From positions 4,718,001 to 4,782,000 of the forward strand of contig NZ_CP047242.1 in NCBI RefSeq assembly GCF_009856605.1: a DNA stretch of 64,000 nucleotides, read 5' to 3'. Both the position numbers and the translations under genes were made by a program. Below are positions 63,243-64,000 of the stretch, in pieces. Origin of the DNA: Trichormus variabilis 0441. GTDB taxonomy: Bacteria; Cyanobacteriota; Cyanobacteriia; Cyanobacteriales; Nostocaceae. The stretch's first letter is position 1. The number at the start of each line of letters is the position of its first letter. Below the pieces are notes generated by a model. That model ran no database searches. It saw only the letters and a program-made list of their open reading frames with translations, and had not been told where the DNA came from.

Positions 63243-64000
63243 TCAAAGCCAATTTCCTATGAGGATAAATGCTGACCAATAGTATGGATGGTCATATTTG
63301 TCATTAATTTCTGGTATTTGTTTGGCACTGATTAGTTTTAACTGTGCTGCTTGTAAAGCTTGTGCTTTACTCATTCCTGAATTACGTAACTTATCGTAAA
63401 ACTCGGCAATTAAGTTGGCTGTAGAATCATCGTCTACAGGCCATAGTGAAGCTAAGGCGCTTTTTGTCCCAGCTTGCAATGCTACACCAGCTAAACCTAG
63501 TGTAGCGCGATCGTCACCTGTAGCTGTTTCACAAGCCGTTAATGTTAATAGTTCCACTGCATTAGAAATATTACCAGATTGGCGCAGTATAGCTTCTAGT
63601 TTATCAATGGTAAGTTTTTCATTATTACCTATTACTAGAAACGTATCTTCTGGGATAATACCAAACTGTGCATGAGTCGCAATATGAATAATGGGATAAG
63701 TTTTTTCTTGAATTTCTCTTTTTAAGTTTTGGATAGCAAACTCTTCATTTTCTAGTTTTTTACTTTCGGGAAATATTTTTTTAATAGCCCCATATTCTAT
63801 AGGGAAATATGCGAGTTCAGGAAAAACCTTATTATCTATTTTACTTTCTTGACTCAACGCTAAAACTAAAGCACGATTGACTTGTGAGCTTAAAGGTTTT
63901 AAGTCGGTTAATTGTAAACTAGAAGTTGTAGCAACAGCATATTTTTCAATTAAATATTTGCTTTCATTTTTGTCGTAAAGCGCAGCCATTGGGACATCAC
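63243..64000 (-). CDS. CHAT-domain cysteine protease, C-terminal part
   Basis: CHAT is a caspase-like protease fold. The visible 252 residues hold the catalytic His in IIHIATHAQFG (codon at 63672-63674) and the catalytic Cys in LTLTACETATG (codon at 63531-63533). GLAGVALQAGTKSALASLWPVDD follows, and the typical ending HPYYWSAFILIGNWL. The frame continues upstream past the right edge (DVP precedes the MAALYDK segment), so the 5' part, usually TPR repeats, is outside the window. It is convergent with the DUF928 gene. Relatives are often encoded next to two-partner secretion proteins. Confidence 0.93.
   Translation of the reverse strand, partial: DVPMAALYDKNESKYLIEKYAVATTSSLQLTDLKPLSSQVNRALVLALSQESKIDNKVFPELAYFPIEYGAIKKIFPESKKLENEEFAIQNLKREIQEKTYPIIHIATHAQFGIIPEDTFLVIGNNEKLTIDKLEAILRQSGNISNAVELLTLTACETATGDDRATLGLAGVALQAGTKSALASLWPVDDDSTANLIAEFYDKLRNSGMSKAQALQAAQLKLISAKQIPEINDKYDHPYYWSAFILIGNWL

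Noticed and set aside
1..64000. tRNA or rRNA genes
   Set aside because: I looked for cloverleaf T-loop and acceptor patterns in the intergenic regions and saw none convincing. A covariance-model scan would be decisive.

Overview
The window reads as a chromosomal segment of a filamentous, probably heterocyst-forming cyanobacterium of the Nostoc/Anabaena group. The evidence is the many GCGATCGC (HIP1-type) octamers, an NDH-1 subunit gene of the photosynthetic type, HemJ, several cyanobacteria-restricted small families (DUF3285, DUF2973, DUF2605, DUF928), very large multidomain sensor kinases, heptanucleotide short tandem repeats and several families of short palindromic or MITE-like repeats. 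There is no rRNA, recognisable tRNA, CRISPR array, prophage or intact transposase. The family assignments come from reading the proteins by eye; no database search was run.

Layout. 1-7.3 kb: 3' end of gcvP, then tldD and tldE (pmbA) interleaved with repeat elements, hemJ and a CNNM/CorC-type membrane protein. 7.5-16.1 kb: mfd with an in-frame heptamer repeat, a GH63-like glucosidase, and a doxX plus type-II NADH dehydrogenase pair. 16.5-24 kb: a giant PAS/GAF hybrid histidine kinase, a pentapeptide protein, a coiled-coil plus ribbon-helix-helix gene pair and a VTT-family membrane protein. 24.3-28.1 kb: an exported nuclease, pepP and an FG-GAP repeat protein. 28.2-33.5 kb: a minus-strand run of DUF2605, DUF2973, prfB (with its programmed frameshift), DUF3285, ybeY, dgkA, trpG and a degenerate metallo-beta-lactamase-fold protein. 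33.8-42.1 kb: thrS, a STAND NTPase that shares its stop tetranucleotide with a poly-glycine DUF2207 protein, a dicarboxylate symporter, and a receptor-like Ser/Thr kinase with a periplasmic-binding-protein sensor. 42.2-42.8 kb: a small toxin-domain/immunity-like pair. 43.1-48.2 kb: thrB, a coiled-coil protein, ndhD, a 2TM protein and a PspA-like protein fused to an acyl-carrier-like domain that lacks its serine. 48.3-51.8 kb: an SDR, beta-propeller and ABM-monooxygenase cluster opposite a LysR regulator, with an SDR remnant beside it. 52.2-57.6 kb: a 1805-residue Ser/Thr kinase, AAA ATPase and histidine kinase hybrid. 57.8-64 kb: rlmN, a response regulator with a CHASE2 histidine kinase, a DUF928 protein and the 3' part of a CHAT-domain protease that runs off the right edge.

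Working together: housekeeping functions (glycine cleavage, transcription-coupled repair, translation release and rRNA/tRNA modification, threonine and aromatic biosynthesis, respiration) alternate with signalling modules. The most unusual content is the pseudo-ACP/PspA fusion, the kinase/ligand-binding receptor, the orphan toxin-domain pair, the poly-Gly protein converging on a STAND NTPase, and at least three palindromic repeat families with two or more copies each in this single window.
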